Source: an uncultured bacterium (GTDB lineage Bacteria > Bacteroidota > Bacteroidia > Bacteroidales > UBA932). From it: 64,000 nt of DNA. This document shows positions 27,640 through 35,545 of this stretch, one piece after another. How positions within the stretch are numbered: the first letter of the stretch is position 1; each line of letters begins with the position of its first letter. The notes under the pieces are model-generated. The model ran no database searches. It had not been told where the DNA came from and worked only from the letters and a program-made list of their open reading frames with translations. The stretch covers positions 62,001-126,000 of the forward strand of contig CASGCS010000008.1 in NCBI GenBank assembly GCA_949300025.1, given 5' to 3'. Position numbers and translations under genes: made by a program.

Positions 27640-27760
27640 GGATGTGATTCAAAATGGGTGATTTCAAGGCTTGCGAAGATGAGAAAACCGCAGTGTACTG
27701 TTGTACATGAGGATTTTTGAATCAAGCGTAACGCAGAAAGCGCCATTTTGAATCATATCC
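27640..27760. repeat. 121-bp imperfect palindrome (MITE/REP-like)
   Basis: The ends are 18-bp inverted repeats with one mismatch: GGATGTGATTCAAAATGG (27640-27657) and CCATTTTGAATCATATCC (27743-27760). Nested inside are GCTTG/CAAGC and a central hairpin (27684-27717) built from AAAACC, CA and TGTAC pairing with GTACA, TG, GG and TTTT around a TGTT loop. The entire element can fold into one long hairpin. It encodes nothing convincing and resembles short palindromic elements that spread within genomes, though no copy count is available from one window. Confidence 0.65.
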
Positions 27761-27764
27761 ATGC

Positions 27765-27914
27765 GTATATTCGGCGGCACTTCGTTTGCCGCATATACTG
27801 TGCAACTCCGCCTGTTTAAGTTGTGAAAACGGCTTCTACGTATATTCGGCGGCGCTCCGCTTGCCGCATATACTGTGCAACTCCGCCTGTTTAAGTTGTG
27901 AAAACGGCTTCTAC
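27765..27914 (+). repeat. Two tandem 75-bp repeats
   Basis: Copies at 27765-27839 and 27840-27914 differ only at a few bases in the hairpin core (GGCACTTCGTTTGCC versus GGCGCTCCGCTTGCC). Each begins GTATATTCGG, passes through CCGCATATACTGTGCAACTC, and ends AAAACGGCTTCTAC. Within each copy the 5' part folds as TATAT-x-CGGC...GCCG-x-ATATA, and CAACT/AGTTG gives a second small stem. Confidence 0.85.
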
Positions 27915-27956
27915 GTATATTTGGCCTGACGGCCACATATACTGTTCACGCCTCGG
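27915..27956 (+). repeat. Diverged repeat copy 4
   Basis: It follows directly after the tandem copies. The outer TATAT...ATATA is kept, but the inner stem is TGGCC...GGCCA with a TGAC loop instead of CGGC...GCCG. Both arms have changed and remain complementary, which argues that the hairpin itself is conserved. It ends ACTGTTCACGCCTCG like copy 1. Confidence 0.75.
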
Positions 27957-28135
27957 CAGAGCAAATGGAACCGCCTTGTCGCATTCTATTTGGAGATATA
28001 TGCGTGCCTCACGGCACTCATACAGGCACTCAAAACCTCAATAATGCAAACAAGTTTCCATTATTTCCGGTTTTTCGTATCTGTCACTTCGTTTTTATAT
28101 CTCCAAATAGGGTAAATGCAAATAAATTTGCTCTG
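27957..28135. repeat. Interrupted inverted repeat flanking the efp upstream region
   Basis: CAGAGCAAAT (27957-27966) pairs with ATTTGCTCTG (28126-28135), and CTATTTGGAGATATA (27986-28000) with TATATCTCCAAATAG (28096-28110); a GCATT/AATGC block lies between them. The right arm contains the TTTG -33 box of the efp promoter (28127-28130). Inside is another strong hairpin (28032-28074). It may be a terminal inverted repeat of a small element, or a cruciform-forming control region. Confidence 0.65.
28032..28074. repeat. Long hairpin inside the efp upstream inverted repeat
   Basis: AAAACC, AATAATG and AAAC pair in order with GTTT, CATTATT and GGTTTT, giving about 17 bp with a 2-nt AA centre, one C-C mismatch and a small internal loop. 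It is AT-rich and has T residues at the end of its 3' arm, but it lies more than 600 bp after ispH, so a terminator role for ispH is unlikely. Confidence 0.55.
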
Positions 28136-28158
28136 CTCTCGGCTTCTGCGTATATTTG
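28127..28158 (+). promoter_or_regulatory. efp promoter (TTTG-N20-TATATTTG)
   Basis: TTTG at 28127-28130, 20 bp spacer, TATATTTG at 28151-28158: an exact match to the Bacteroidota primary promoter. The efp ATG is 39 bp after the -7 box. The -7 region (28140-28159) is nearly identical to a segment found in the upstream 75-bp repeats. Confidence 0.75.
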
Positions 28159-28197
28159 CAGTTCAATTTGATTATCATTATAAATAACATATAAAAT

Positions 28198-28764
28198 ATG
28201 GCAACTACAGCAGATTTCAAGAACGGATTATACTTCAATTTCAACGGCAAGCCTTGCAGGCTCATCTATTTCCAGCATGTAAAACCGGGAAAGGGCCCAG
28301 CTTTCGTAAAGACCAAATTCAAGAATCTCGAGAACGGAAAGACACTGGAAAACACTTTTGCGGCAGGCGAAAGGATTGACACCATCACCGTTGAAAGAAG
28401 ACCTTATCAGTTCCTGTACAAAGATGAAGACGGTTACAACTTCATGCACAGCGAGACATTCGACCAGATACACCTTGACAACGATTTCGTCGAGAATGCA
28501 GACCTCATGAAAGAGGGGCAGTCTGTGGAAATGATGTTCCTTGCAGACGAAGAAAGGTGTCTTACATGCGAACTGCCCCAGTTCGTGGAGCTTGAAGTAA
28601 CATATACCGAACCTGCGGTAAAAGGAGATACAGCCTCTACCAACGCCCTCAAGGAGGCCGTTCTGGAGACAGGGGCAAAGATAATGGTTCCCCTCTTCAT
28701 AAACCAGGGAGACGTTATAAGAGTCAAGACAGAAGACCGCTCATACGGCGAGCGTGTAAAATAA
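28198..28764 (+). CDS. efp: Elongation factor P
   Basis: A 188-residue three-domain EF-P that enters stalled ribosomes between the P and E sites to help form bonds at proline runs. The tip loop HVKPGKGPAF carries Lys32, the position modified in many bacteria; the base is Lys, not the Arg that is rhamnosylated elsewhere. No EF-P modification gene is seen in the window. The gene has its own good promoter and is followed 23 bp later by a transglutaminase-like lipoprotein gene. Confidence 0.96.
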   Translation: MATTADFKNGLYFNFNGKPCRLIYFQHVKPGKGPAFVKTKFKNLENGKTLENTFAAGERIDTITVERRPYQFLYKDEDGYNFMHSETFDQIHLDNDFVENADLMKEGQSVEMMFLADEERCLTCELPQFVELEVTYTEPAVKGDTASTNALKEAVLETGAKIMVPLFINQGDVIRVKTEDRSYGERVK

Positions 28765-28787
28765 CCTGCAATTTACCTATTTAACCC

Positions 28788-30239
28788 ATGAAAAAACTAT
28801 CGTTTTTGATCTTGTCCATGCTCGCATTATGCGGGTGTGGACAATTTTTTTCAGAGCACTCTACAGTCAAGGACGAAACCGTAGACAAACTCATCGACAA
28901 CGGCGATTTCAGCCAGGCCAAAGCCCTGATCAAACTGAAAATCGCGAGTGAAGATCTCTCCAAAAAGGAGGAGTACGATTGGCTTGCAAAAATCGACATC
29001 ATGGAGAGGACCCAAAAGGATTTCAGGCTCGACGATTCCACTGTCGTAGCGCAGATTAAAGAGTATTATCCAGATGTAACCGCAGAGGAACTTGCAAGAT
29101 GGGAGGAATGCGGAGCACTGGAATGCAAGGTTATAGACGGGCAGAAAAGATATTTCCATTCAGCCGCGAGAAACCTCTTCAGGATAAGCAAGGAGGCCCA
29201 AAGTAGATATGAGCAGATAAAAGGCAGACAGTCAGACGATTTAGACGCATTTCTAAGCGGTTATATTCCCAAGGTGGTGGCTGCGGCCAAAGCCAGAGAC
29301 GGCAAAAACGGTTCAATGGTCATGCCTGTCAAAATGAAAATACGCTATACCCTGACAGTTCCGGCAGAAGAGGTGCCGGCGGGAGAAATGATAAGAGTCT
29401 GGATGCCATATCCGAGGAACGACGCCAAGCACAGGGAGATAAAACTGCTCTCAACAACCCAGCCTGAATATATCGTATCGCCCGACTCCTACGCACACAA
29501 GAGCATCTATATGGAGAAGCCCGCCGACGGCAAGGAGGATGCAGTATTCGGATACGAACTCAGTTATACGTCATACAATGTGTTCTTCAATATCAGTCCT
29601 GAAGATATAAGGCCATACGACACGGAGAGCGAACTTTACAGAAAATATACAGACCAGAGGCAGACCCACATCATCTTCAGCGACAAAATCAGACATCTGA
29701 CAGACAGCATAGTCGCATCGGAGAAGAACCCGTATCTCAAATGCGTCAGAATCTTCGACTACATTGCCGCAAACTATCCGTGGGCAAGCGCAAGGGAATA
29801 CTCTACAATAGAGAACATACCTGAATACGTGCTGCAGAACCGGCATGGAGACTGCGGCCAGGTAACCCTGCTCTTTTTAACCATGGCACGCTACGCCGGC
29901 ATTCCCGCCAAATGGCAGAGCGGCTGGATGATGCATCCGGGCGAAGTGAATCTCCACGACTGGGCGGAGGTCTATTTTGAAGGAATAGGATGGGTTCCTG
30001 TAGACCAGTCTTTCGGACTCGTACAGGGCAGCGAAGATGACGATGTGCTGCACTTCTATACAAAAGGCCTTGATGCATACAGACTTATTGTAAACGACGA
30101 CTACTCGGCCGACCTCTACCCCGCCAAAATATACCAGCGCAGCGAAACGGTTGACTTCCAGCGCGGAGAGGTGGAATGGAAAGGTGAAAACCTCTATTTC
30201 GGCCGCTGGAAATACAGGATGGAGGTAGAGTATCTATAG
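28788..30239 (+). CDS. Transglutaminase-like domain lipoprotein
   Basis: A 483-residue probable lipoprotein: signal peptide ending in LCGC (Cys17). After an N-terminal helical region (~25-170) comes a beta domain (~180-270), then a transglutaminase/protease core (~300-425). The catalytic triad is Cys356 in NRHGDCGQVTLL, His390 in VNLHDWAEVYF and Asp406 in WVPVDQSFG. Such domains in Bacteroidota may act as cysteine peptidases or amide hydrolases; the substrate is unknown. It probably sits in the envelope. It lies between efp and an O-methyltransferase gene whose GTG start overlaps its stop by 1 bp. Confidence 0.85.
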   Translation: MKKLSFLILSMLALCGCGQFFSEHSTVKDETVDKLIDNGDFSQAKALIKLKIASEDLSKKEEYDWLAKIDIMERTQKDFRLDDSTVVAQIKEYYPDVTAEELARWEECGALECKVIDGQKRYFHSAARNLFRISKEAQSRYEQIKGRQSDDLDAFLSGYIPKVVAAAKARDGKNGSMVMPVKMKIRYTLTVPAEEVPAGEMIRVWMPYPRNDAKHREIKLLSTTQPEYIVSPDSYAHKSIYMEKPADGKEDAVFGYELSYTSYNVFFNISPEDIRPYDTESELYRKYTDQRQTHIIFSDKIRHLTDSIVASEKNPYLKCVRIFDYIAANYPWASAREYSTIENIPEYVLQNRHGDCGQVTLLFLTMARYAGIPAKWQSGWMMHPGEVNLHDWAEVYFEGIGWVPVDQSFGLVQGSEDDDVLHFYTKGLDAYRLIVNDDYSADLYPAKIYQRSETVDFQRGEVEWKGENLYFGRWKYRMEVEYL

Positions 30240-30889
30240 TGGATTCGGAACAGGCAGAACGATATATAGAACGCTTTTCCTGCGGACAGGACCCTGTATT
30301 GGACTGGGTTGAAAAGCAGACGCATCTGCGGACCAACTACAGCCGCATGCTGTGCGGTCCGGTTGTAGGGAAATTTCTGGAGATGTTTGTAAAGGCCCTC
30401 TCGCCGGAACGGATATTGGAGATAGGGACCTTTACCGGCTACTCTTCCATCTGTCTGGCGCGGGGATTAGGCCGAAACGGGCATCTGGACTCCGTGGAAC
30501 TGAACGACGAACTGGAAGATCTCATACTGCAAGGGTACAGAAAGGCTGGGCTGGAAGAGAAGATAACTCTGTATATCGGCGATGCAAAGCAGATAGTGTC
30601 CCGCCTTGGACATGAGTATGACCTGATCTTCATGGATGCCAACAAAAGAGAGTATCTGGCCTACTACGAACTTGCACTCAAGCATCTGAGGGTTGGGGGC
30701 TATATTCTTGCAGACAATGTACTGTGGGACGGAAAGGTATACGCAGAGCCGCTGCCAAAGGATGCACAGACCGCAGGCATATACAGTTTCAATGAATTTG
30801 TAGCCTCCGACAGCAGAGTCGAAAACGTGATTGTCCCGCTCAGAGACGGCATGAACCTTATACGCAAGTTACCTGTAGACCAGCTCTGA
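30239..30889 (+). CDS. SAM-dependent O-methyltransferase (class I, COMT-like)
   Basis: A 216-residue Rossmann-fold methyltransferase. The SAM site is ILEIGTFTGYSSICLA (~60-75), followed by acidic SVELNDELE, the metal/catalytic DLIFMDANKREY, and ILADNVLWDGKV. This pattern matches the catechol/caffeoyl-CoA-type O-methyltransferase family, whose members often act on small phenolics or remain uncharacterised. The start is a GTG overlapping the previous stop by 1 bp. It is backed by a GGAGGT ribosome-binding site at 30223-30226 region (GGAGGTAGAG, 30221-30230). It converges with and overlaps the M16 peptidase gene by 21 bp. Confidence 0.88.
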   Translation: MDSEQAERYIERFSCGQDPVLDWVEKQTHLRTNYSRMLCGPVVGKFLEMFVKALSPERILEIGTFTGYSSICLARGLGRNGHLDSVELNDELEDLILQGYRKAGLEEKITLYIGDAKQIVSRLGHEYDLIFMDANKREYLAYYELALKHLRVGGYILADNVLWDGKVYAEPLPKDAQTAGIYSFNEFVASDSRVENVIVPLRDGMNLIRKLPVDQL

Positions 30890-32119
30890 TAGATGTTCCC
30901 GGCAAAGCACCTCTTTTGCCACCTGCAGAAGCTGCTCCGAGGTTATGGACTCCACTAGTTTCATTGTGTATTCGAGAGGATAGAGCCGGTCATAGACCAG
31001 AAGCGACTTTCCTGCGGCAAGCACCTGAGATTCCGCATTGTCATGTGAAATATGGAGTTGTCCCAGAAACTGTTTCTTTGCCTTCTTAAGTTCTGTTTCA
31101 GAAAGAGGGGATGTGCACATCTTTTCAAGTTCCCTGTAAACCAACGTCCTGCACTTGTCCAGCAAAGCCTTGTCGCAACCGAAATAGATTGAAAAGATTC
31201 CGGTATCTGTATATGGGGTATAGCTGGCCTCTATGTTGTACACCATTGCATATCTCTCCCGCAGCAACATGTTCAGCCTTGAATTTGAAGCAGGTCCGCC
31301 CAGAATATTGCAGAGCAGAGTAAGCGCATTTCTCCGCCAGCCATCGTAATATGAATAGGCTGCCGCACCTATAATACAGTGAGCCTGATGATTCCTTTTC
31401 ATAACCTCTTTGCTGAACACAGTCCCGACAAGATGCGAGGAGCTGTTCTCCGGCAACGCGGTCTGGATATCCGCTCCAGATTCCGAGCGGAAATCAAGCG
31501 CGACTTCACCTTTGTAATATCTGGCAAGGCTTCTGTCTATGCATTTTCTTGCATAGCCTTCCGTTATGTCTCCGACAATGCTGAAGACCATGTTCGAAGG
31601 AATAAAGAACTCTGCAATGAACTGCGAAAGAAGCTGGGGTGTTATGCGCATCAGGCTCTTCTTCTCCCCGAGAATCGGGAGATGCAGAGGATGCTCAGAA
31701 AAAAGCAGCGTTTCAAAGTGGTCATATATGGATTCAGCAGGAGAATCCTTATACGATATTATCTCATCATAAATCACGCTGCGCTCCTTGTCGAGTTCCT
31801 TTTGCGGAAACTGCGATGTAAATGCAAGTTCCAGAAGCAGATCTGCAGCCTTTGCAAAATCTTCCTTCATTACGGTAGAGTAGATGACAATCTCCTCCTT
31901 TGTGGTATAGGCGTTCAACTCCCCGCCCTCCTTCTCCAGATAGTCGTTTATGCTTTTGGAATCGCGTTTGAGCGTCCCCTTGAAGAGCATGTGCTCGACA
32001 AGGTGCGCCATGCCGTTGTACTGCACGCTTTCGTTTCTCGTTCCGGCCTTTATTGTCAATGCACAGCGCACCACATGCGATGCCGAGTGCATACAGCAGA
32101 CTCTCAGAATATCATTCAT
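30869..32119 (-). CDS. M16 family zinc peptidase
   Basis: A 416-residue processing-peptidase-like enzyme. The inverted zinc motif is HLVEH (His39, Glu42, His43), with the third ligand Glu119 in KERSVIYDEI at the expected 76-residue distance. The two repeated M16 domains span ~1-215 and ~220-416. No signal peptide is seen, so it is probably cytosolic. The ATG at 32119 is preferred to a TTG at 32149 because it gives the usual short N-terminus; it overlaps the upstream gene by 8 bp. The two genes are probably co-transcribed. Substrate unknown. Confidence 0.9.
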   Translation of the reverse strand: MNDILRVCCMHSASHVVRCALTIKAGTRNESVQYNGMAHLVEHMLFKGTLKRDSKSINDYLEKEGGELNAYTTKEEIVIYSTVMKEDFAKAADLLLELAFTSQFPQKELDKERSVIYDEIISYKDSPAESIYDHFETLLFSEHPLHLPILGEKKSLMRITPQLLSQFIAEFFIPSNMVFSIVGDITEGYARKCIDRSLARYYKGEVALDFRSESGADIQTALPENSSSHLVGTVFSKEVMKRNHQAHCIIGAAAYSYYDGWRRNALTLLCNILGGPASNSRLNMLLRERYAMVYNIEASYTPYTDTGIFSIYFGCDKALLDKCRTLVYRELEKMCTSPLSETELKKAKKQFLGQLHISHDNAESQVLAAGKSLLVYDRLYPLEYTMKLVESITSEQLLQVAKEVLCREHLSELVYR

Positions 32120-32987
32120 CAGACAATGGCTGTTTAAGGTAAACCGCAATCTTTTTCAAGTCTTCGGCAAGAAAGCCCTTGGGGGCCTTTCCCGTAATCT
32201 TCTGCTTTCTGTAATAGAAGAGTTCTCCGGTTTCCGTGCCTATGAGCATCTTGTAGCAATACGACCCTTGCTGTCCGAGTTGCGGGGCTACACAAAGCGA
32301 GACAAGCGTATTCTCAGATGCGCTGTCAATGGCTTCATGTACCGTATCCTCATCCTCCACCGAACCGTTGGGGCCGAGTATCTCTTTCGCCTGCTTCGCA
32401 GTGACCCCTTTGGAAAGGTCATTCTCATTTACAAGCAGCCTCATCCCTCCAATCTCCGACAGTCTGTTAGAGTACCAGGATATGCCCATCACCGCCGCCA
32501 CCTTTTTTTTCTGCACACGCAGAATATGGGTCTGAATAATGTTTATATAGGCATCCAGATAGGGAACGATGTAACTGCCGTCATCATCTATGGGATTTAG
32601 AGGCAGTGTAAGAACCTCATACATGTTCTCGATTGAAACTTGGGCTTCCTCTCCCCCCTTGAGCAGGGAGAGGAACTCCATTGCCGGCTCCCTCTCCTTC
32701 TTGAAAACCCCGTCTACCTTCATGAGGAAATAATACGAAGTGTCGCACTTGAGCTCTTCGAACTGCTCAGAAGTACAGAACTCCACATCGCACAGCTTCC
32801 AGTTCTTCTCCACAGCCTCTTTCAGCGAAAGGTTGAAAAAAGAGTTGTTGTCCGTCACGACCTTGAGGCATTTTTCACCTATATCTCTCAAATTCTCCTT
32901 CTTTCCGAAAATCCCCGACTGCGCTCCCGCACTGCCCGATACCGCCAGCGCTGCAAGGAGCAAAAACAAAAATCTCATCTTTTTCAT
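32112..32987 (-). CDS. Exported protein of unknown function
   Basis: A 291-residue protein I cannot place in a named family. It has a signal peptide (MKKMRFLFLLLAALAVSGSAGAQ, likely cut after residue 22). The mature part shows repeated phrases about secretion-size alpha/beta structure, including CDVEFCTSEQFEELKCDTSYYFLMKV and YLDAYINIIQTHILRVQKKK. A DUF-type protein with similar architecture is common upstream of M16 peptidase genes in Bacteroidales, as far as I recall. The ATG at 32987 is taken because it begins the signal peptide. Its stop overlaps the M16 start by 8 bp. Confidence 0.7.
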   Translation of the reverse strand: MKKMRFLFLLLAALAVSGSAGAQSGIFGKKENLRDIGEKCLKVVTDNNSFFNLSLKEAVEKNWKLCDVEFCTSEQFEELKCDTSYYFLMKVDGVFKKEREPAMEFLSLLKGGEEAQVSIENMYEVLTLPLNPIDDDGSYIVPYLDAYINIIQTHILRVQKKKVAAVMGISWYSNRLSEIGGMRLLVNENDLSKGVTAKQAKEILGPNGSVEDEDTVHEAIDSASENTLVSLCVAPQLGQQGSYCYKMLIGTETGELFYYRKQKITGKAPKGFLAEDLKKIAVYLKQPLSDE

Positions 32988-33008
32988 TCCGCCATAATAT
33001 TTGAACTG

Positions 33009-33016
33009 CAAAATTA
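33009..33016 (-). promoter_or_regulatory. Putative -7 element for the exported protein-M16 operon
   Basis: The minus strand reads TAATTTTG, 21 bp before the ATG at 32987, in the divergent gap with dnaX. A -33 TTTG is not evident. Confidence 0.4.
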
Positions 33017-33027
33017 GAAAATATTCT

Positions 33028-33035
33028 TACTTTTG
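33028..33035 (+). promoter_or_regulatory. Putative -7 element of dnaX
   Basis: TACTTTTG lies 17 bp before the dnaX ATG. A TTTG at 33000-33003 is 24 bp upstream, slightly longer than the usual spacing. Confidence 0.5.
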
Positions 33036-33052
33036 CGGTAGATGAACGATTG

Positions 33053-34768
33053 ATGGAACGATTTATAGTATCGGCCAGAAAATACAGGCCGAATAATTTT
33101 CTTTCACTGATAGGACAGGACAGCATTGCCACCACGCTGAAAAACTCCATAAAACGTGGGCAGCTTGCCCATGCCTATCTTTTCTGCGGTCCGAGAGGAG
33201 TCGGCAAGACCAGTACGGCAAGAATCTTTGCAAAGACCATAAACTGCATGAACCTCTCTGCCGACCTGGAACCCTGCGGCGAATGCGAGTCGTGCAAATC
33301 TTTTGCAGAAGGGAGATCGTACTGCATCCACGAACTGGATGCCGCTTCCAACAATTCAGTAGACGACATAAGGTCTCTGACAGAAAAAGTAAGGATACCG
33401 CCCCAGATAGGAAAGTACAGCGTCTACATAATAGACGAGGTGCACATGCTCTCGACTGCGGCTTTCAACGCATTTCTCAAGACTCTGGAAGAGCCGCCGG
33501 CACATGCAATCTTCATCCTGGCCACAACGGAAAAGCACAAGATTCTGCCCACTATCCTCTCACGTTGCCAGACTTACGACTTTAACAGAATCTCCGTCAA
33601 GGATATCGTTGCCAATCTGGCGTCGATAGCACAGAAGGAAGGCATAGAGATAGATTCGCAGTCTTTGCATATAATCGCCCAAAAAGCCGACGGGGCTATG
33701 CGCGACGCCCTGACCCTTTTTGACCAGACCGTTGCCTTCTGCGGCACCAGGGTCGCCTATGAGCAGGTCATCAGGAATCTGAACGTTCTCGATTATGAAT
33801 ATTATTTCAACATAGTGGACTCTTCCCTGCGGGGAGACTTTTCAAAGTCACTGCTTCTGTTCGACCAGATTCTCTCCAAAGGGTTCAACGCGCTCTATTT
33901 CGTAGGAGGGCTGAGCAGCCACCTGAGGAATCTTGCAGTGTGCAAGGATGTCTCAACAATGAAACTGCTGGAGGTTGCTCCTTCACTGGAAGAAAAATAT
34001 ATGGCACAAAGCAAGGAATGCTCGCTTAAGTTTCTCTATGAGGCACTTTCGCATACGGTCAAATGCGAATCGGAATACAAAGCAAGCGGAAACCAGCGGC
34101 TGCTGGTTGAGTTCATGCTCATGAAGCTGGCAAACATATCCGGGGCATCCGGCACGGCGGCTCTTCCGCCATCAGGCGCGGAGGCACTCTCCAGACCGGC
34201 AGCCAAGCCTGAAAAGCATGAAAACGCCGTCCAGGCGGCAGATGAGCGGCCATCAGCCGGATCTGCAGCAACAAGCGGCGGCAATACGGAGAAGGGCGGG
34301 CATCAGAGACGGAGCGGAATTTCCCTTAAGGAGATGCTCCAGTCTGCCGAACAGGCAACCTCTTCCGTGGAAAGCAGACAGGATTCCCCGGCAGAAGATG
34401 TTGAGATAACGCAGGAGGCTTTGGAAGCGGCATGGATGAAGATGGCCGAAAGCCAGAAAGCCTATCCGCGTCTGGGGCTTGCAATAAAGAGTTCAAAGCC
34501 TGGGCTTGAGGAGGACGGTATCACTGTTCTCTTTCATGTAAGCAATCTGGTACAGAAAGAGTGGATTGAGAGGAATGCCATGGAGACTCTCGAGAACTTC
34601 TTGCGCAAGGAACTGAAAAACGGCAAAATCAGTATACAAATCAGGATAAGGGAGGTGGAACAGACGGGCAAAAAGCTCTATCTCCCTCAGGAAAAAGCGG
34701 AATACATTTTCAAAAACTATCCGGAAGCCAACGAGTTGAGAAAGGAGTTGGATCTGGATATAAGATAA
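33053..34768 (+). CDS. dnaX: DNA polymerase III subunit gamma/tau
   Basis: A 571-residue clamp-loader ATPase. Walker A is [15 protein letters not shown] (~45-59), a four-Cys zinc module spans [17 protein letters not shown], Walker B is [10 protein letters not shown], and the sensor region is [22 protein letters not shown]+ domains I-III occupy ~1-360. A low-complexity Ala/Ser/Glu linker (~365-450) leads to a C-terminal domain of the Bacteroidota type. The ATG at 33053 is used; an in-frame TTG one codon earlier is less likely. The gene is followed 7 bp later by lptB. Confidence 0.95.
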   Translation: MERFIVSARKYRPNNFLSLIGQDSIATTLKNSIKRGQLAHAYLFCGPRGVGKTSTARIFAKTINCMNLSADLEPCGECESCKSFAEGRSYCIHELDAASNNSVDDIRSLTEKVRIPPQIGKYSVYIIDEVHMLSTAAFNAFLKTLEEPPAHAIFILATTEKHKILPTILSRCQTYDFNRISVKDIVANLASIAQKEGIEIDSQSLHIIAQKADGAMRDALTLFDQTVAFCGTRVAYEQVIRNLNVLDYEYYFNIVDSSLRGDFSKSLLLFDQILSKGFNALYFVGGLSSHLRNLAVCKDVSTMKLLEVAPSLEEKYMAQSKECSLKFLYEALSHTVKCESEYKASGNQRLLVEFMLMKLANISGASGTAALPPSGAEALSRPAAKPEKHENAVQAADERPSAGSAATSGGNTEKGGHQRRSGISLKEMLQSAEQATSSVESRQDSPAEDVEITQEALEAAWMKMAESQKAYPRLGLAIKSSKPGLEEDGITVLFHVSNLVQKEWIERNAMETLENFLRKELKNGKISIQIRIREVEQTGKKLYLPQEKAEYIFKNYPEANELRKELDLDIR

Positions 34769-34775
34769 CTTCGAC

Positions 34776-35525
34776 ATGCGTCTATATTGCACAGATTTGG
34801 TTAAGAAATACGGGATGAGAACCGTTGTCAAGGGGGTTTCCATTGAAGTTGAACAGGGAGAGATTGTAGGACTGCTCGGGCCCAACGGCGCCGGCAAGAC
34901 CACAAGTTTCTATATGATAACCGGCCTGATAAAACCCAACGGCGGCAAAATATATCTCGACGATGAAGACATTACCGAACTGCCCATGTATAAAAGGGCG
35001 CAGAAGGGGCTTGGTTACCTGGCTCAGGAAGCGTCTGTTTTCAGAAAACTCAGCGTAGAAGACAATATCATGTCGGTAATGGAACTTTCCACAATGACCA
35101 GGGAGGAGCGCAATGAGCGGCTCGAGAGTCTCATTCAGGAATTTGGCCTGCAGAAAGTAAGAAAAAGTTACGGAATACAGCTCTCGGGAGGAGAGAGAAG
35201 GCGCTGCGAAATTGCACGGGCACTTGCAATAAATCCCAAATTCATTTTGCTCGATGAACCGTTTGCCGGTGTGGACCCTATTGCGGTAGAGGACATACAA
35301 CACATAATTGCCAAACTGAAGACCAAAAACATAGGCATTATCATAACAGACCACAACGTGCATGAGACCCTCGCCATTACAGACAGGGCATACCTGCTTT
35401 ACGAGGGAAGCATTCTGGAAAGCGGCACGGCCGAAATGCTGGCCAACAACCCTGAAGTAAGGAAAAAATATCTCGGCCAGAACTTCGAACTGCGCAAGGC
35501 TGTATTGCACGACAGAGCAGAATAA
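34776..35525 (+). CDS. lptB: LPS export ABC transporter ATP-binding protein LptB
   Basis: A 249-residue ABC ATPase that powers LPS extraction by LptFG and transfer through the Lpt bridge. Walker A is [15 protein letters not shown] (~34), the Q-loop is [18 protein letters not shown], the signature is [16 protein letters not shown], Walker B is [16 protein letters not shown], and the H-loop is IITDHNV. The conserved [11 protein letters not shown] and VREDN-like coupling region are characteristic of LptB rather than other importers. It follows dnaX with 7 bp and converges with the M23 gene. Confidence 0.93.
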   Translation: MRLYCTDLVKKYGMRTVVKGVSIEVEQGEIVGLLGPNGAGKTTSFYMITGLIKPNGGKIYLDDEDITELPMYKRAQKGLGYLAQEASVFRKLSVEDNIMSVMELSTMTREERNERLESLIQEFGLQKVRKSYGIQLSGGERRRCEIARALAINPKFILLDEPFAGVDPIAVEDIQHIIAKLKTKNIGIIITDHNVHETLAITDRAYLLYEGSILESGTAEMLANNPEVRKKYLGQNFELRKAVLHDRAE

Positions 35526-35545
35526 CTCCGGTGCGCTGCAGCAGC

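Larger units (their letters stand above)
27377..28197. other. Gene-free repeat and hairpin island between ispH and efp
   Basis: 821 bp with no credible gene, in a window where most gaps are under 100 bp. It contains, in order, a 48-bp repeat copy (27392-27439), a cluster of hairpins (27441-27643) including a three-way-junction-like fold, a 121-bp imperfect palindrome (27640-27760), tandem 75-bp repeats (27765-27914) with a diverged copy (27915-27956), an inverted repeat (27957-28135) with a long hairpin inside, and the efp promoter. The minus-strand frames here (63, 105 and 90 codons) overlap each other, are Arg-rich and lack promoters, so I do not treat them as genes. Origin is unknown; candidates are a decayed mobile or dispersed repeat, or structured RNA. 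Confidence 0.8.

Noticed and set aside
27441..27643. A tRNA or other standard RNA gene in the hairpin cluster
   Set aside because: I looked for acceptor stem, T-loop (GTTCRANNC) and anticodon arrangement on both strands and found none.
27690..27710. TGTACTGTTGTACA as a transcription terminator of ispH
   Set aside because: The hairpin is over 300 bp from the ispH stop, and it is part of the larger 121-bp palindrome; the T residues that follow are paired in that structure.
27371..27936. Three overlapping minus-strand frames of 63, 105 and 90 codons in the ispH-efp gap
   Set aside because: They overlap one another and the repeats, are Arg/Ser-rich, one contains the tandem repeat translated twice, and none has a ribosome-binding site or promoter. 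They look like translations of structured repeat DNA.
34140..34400. A frameshift or foreign insert in the Ala/Ser-rich middle of dnaX
   Set aside because: The frame is open and the low-complexity linker between the AAA+ core and C-terminal domain is normal for gamma/tau subunits.
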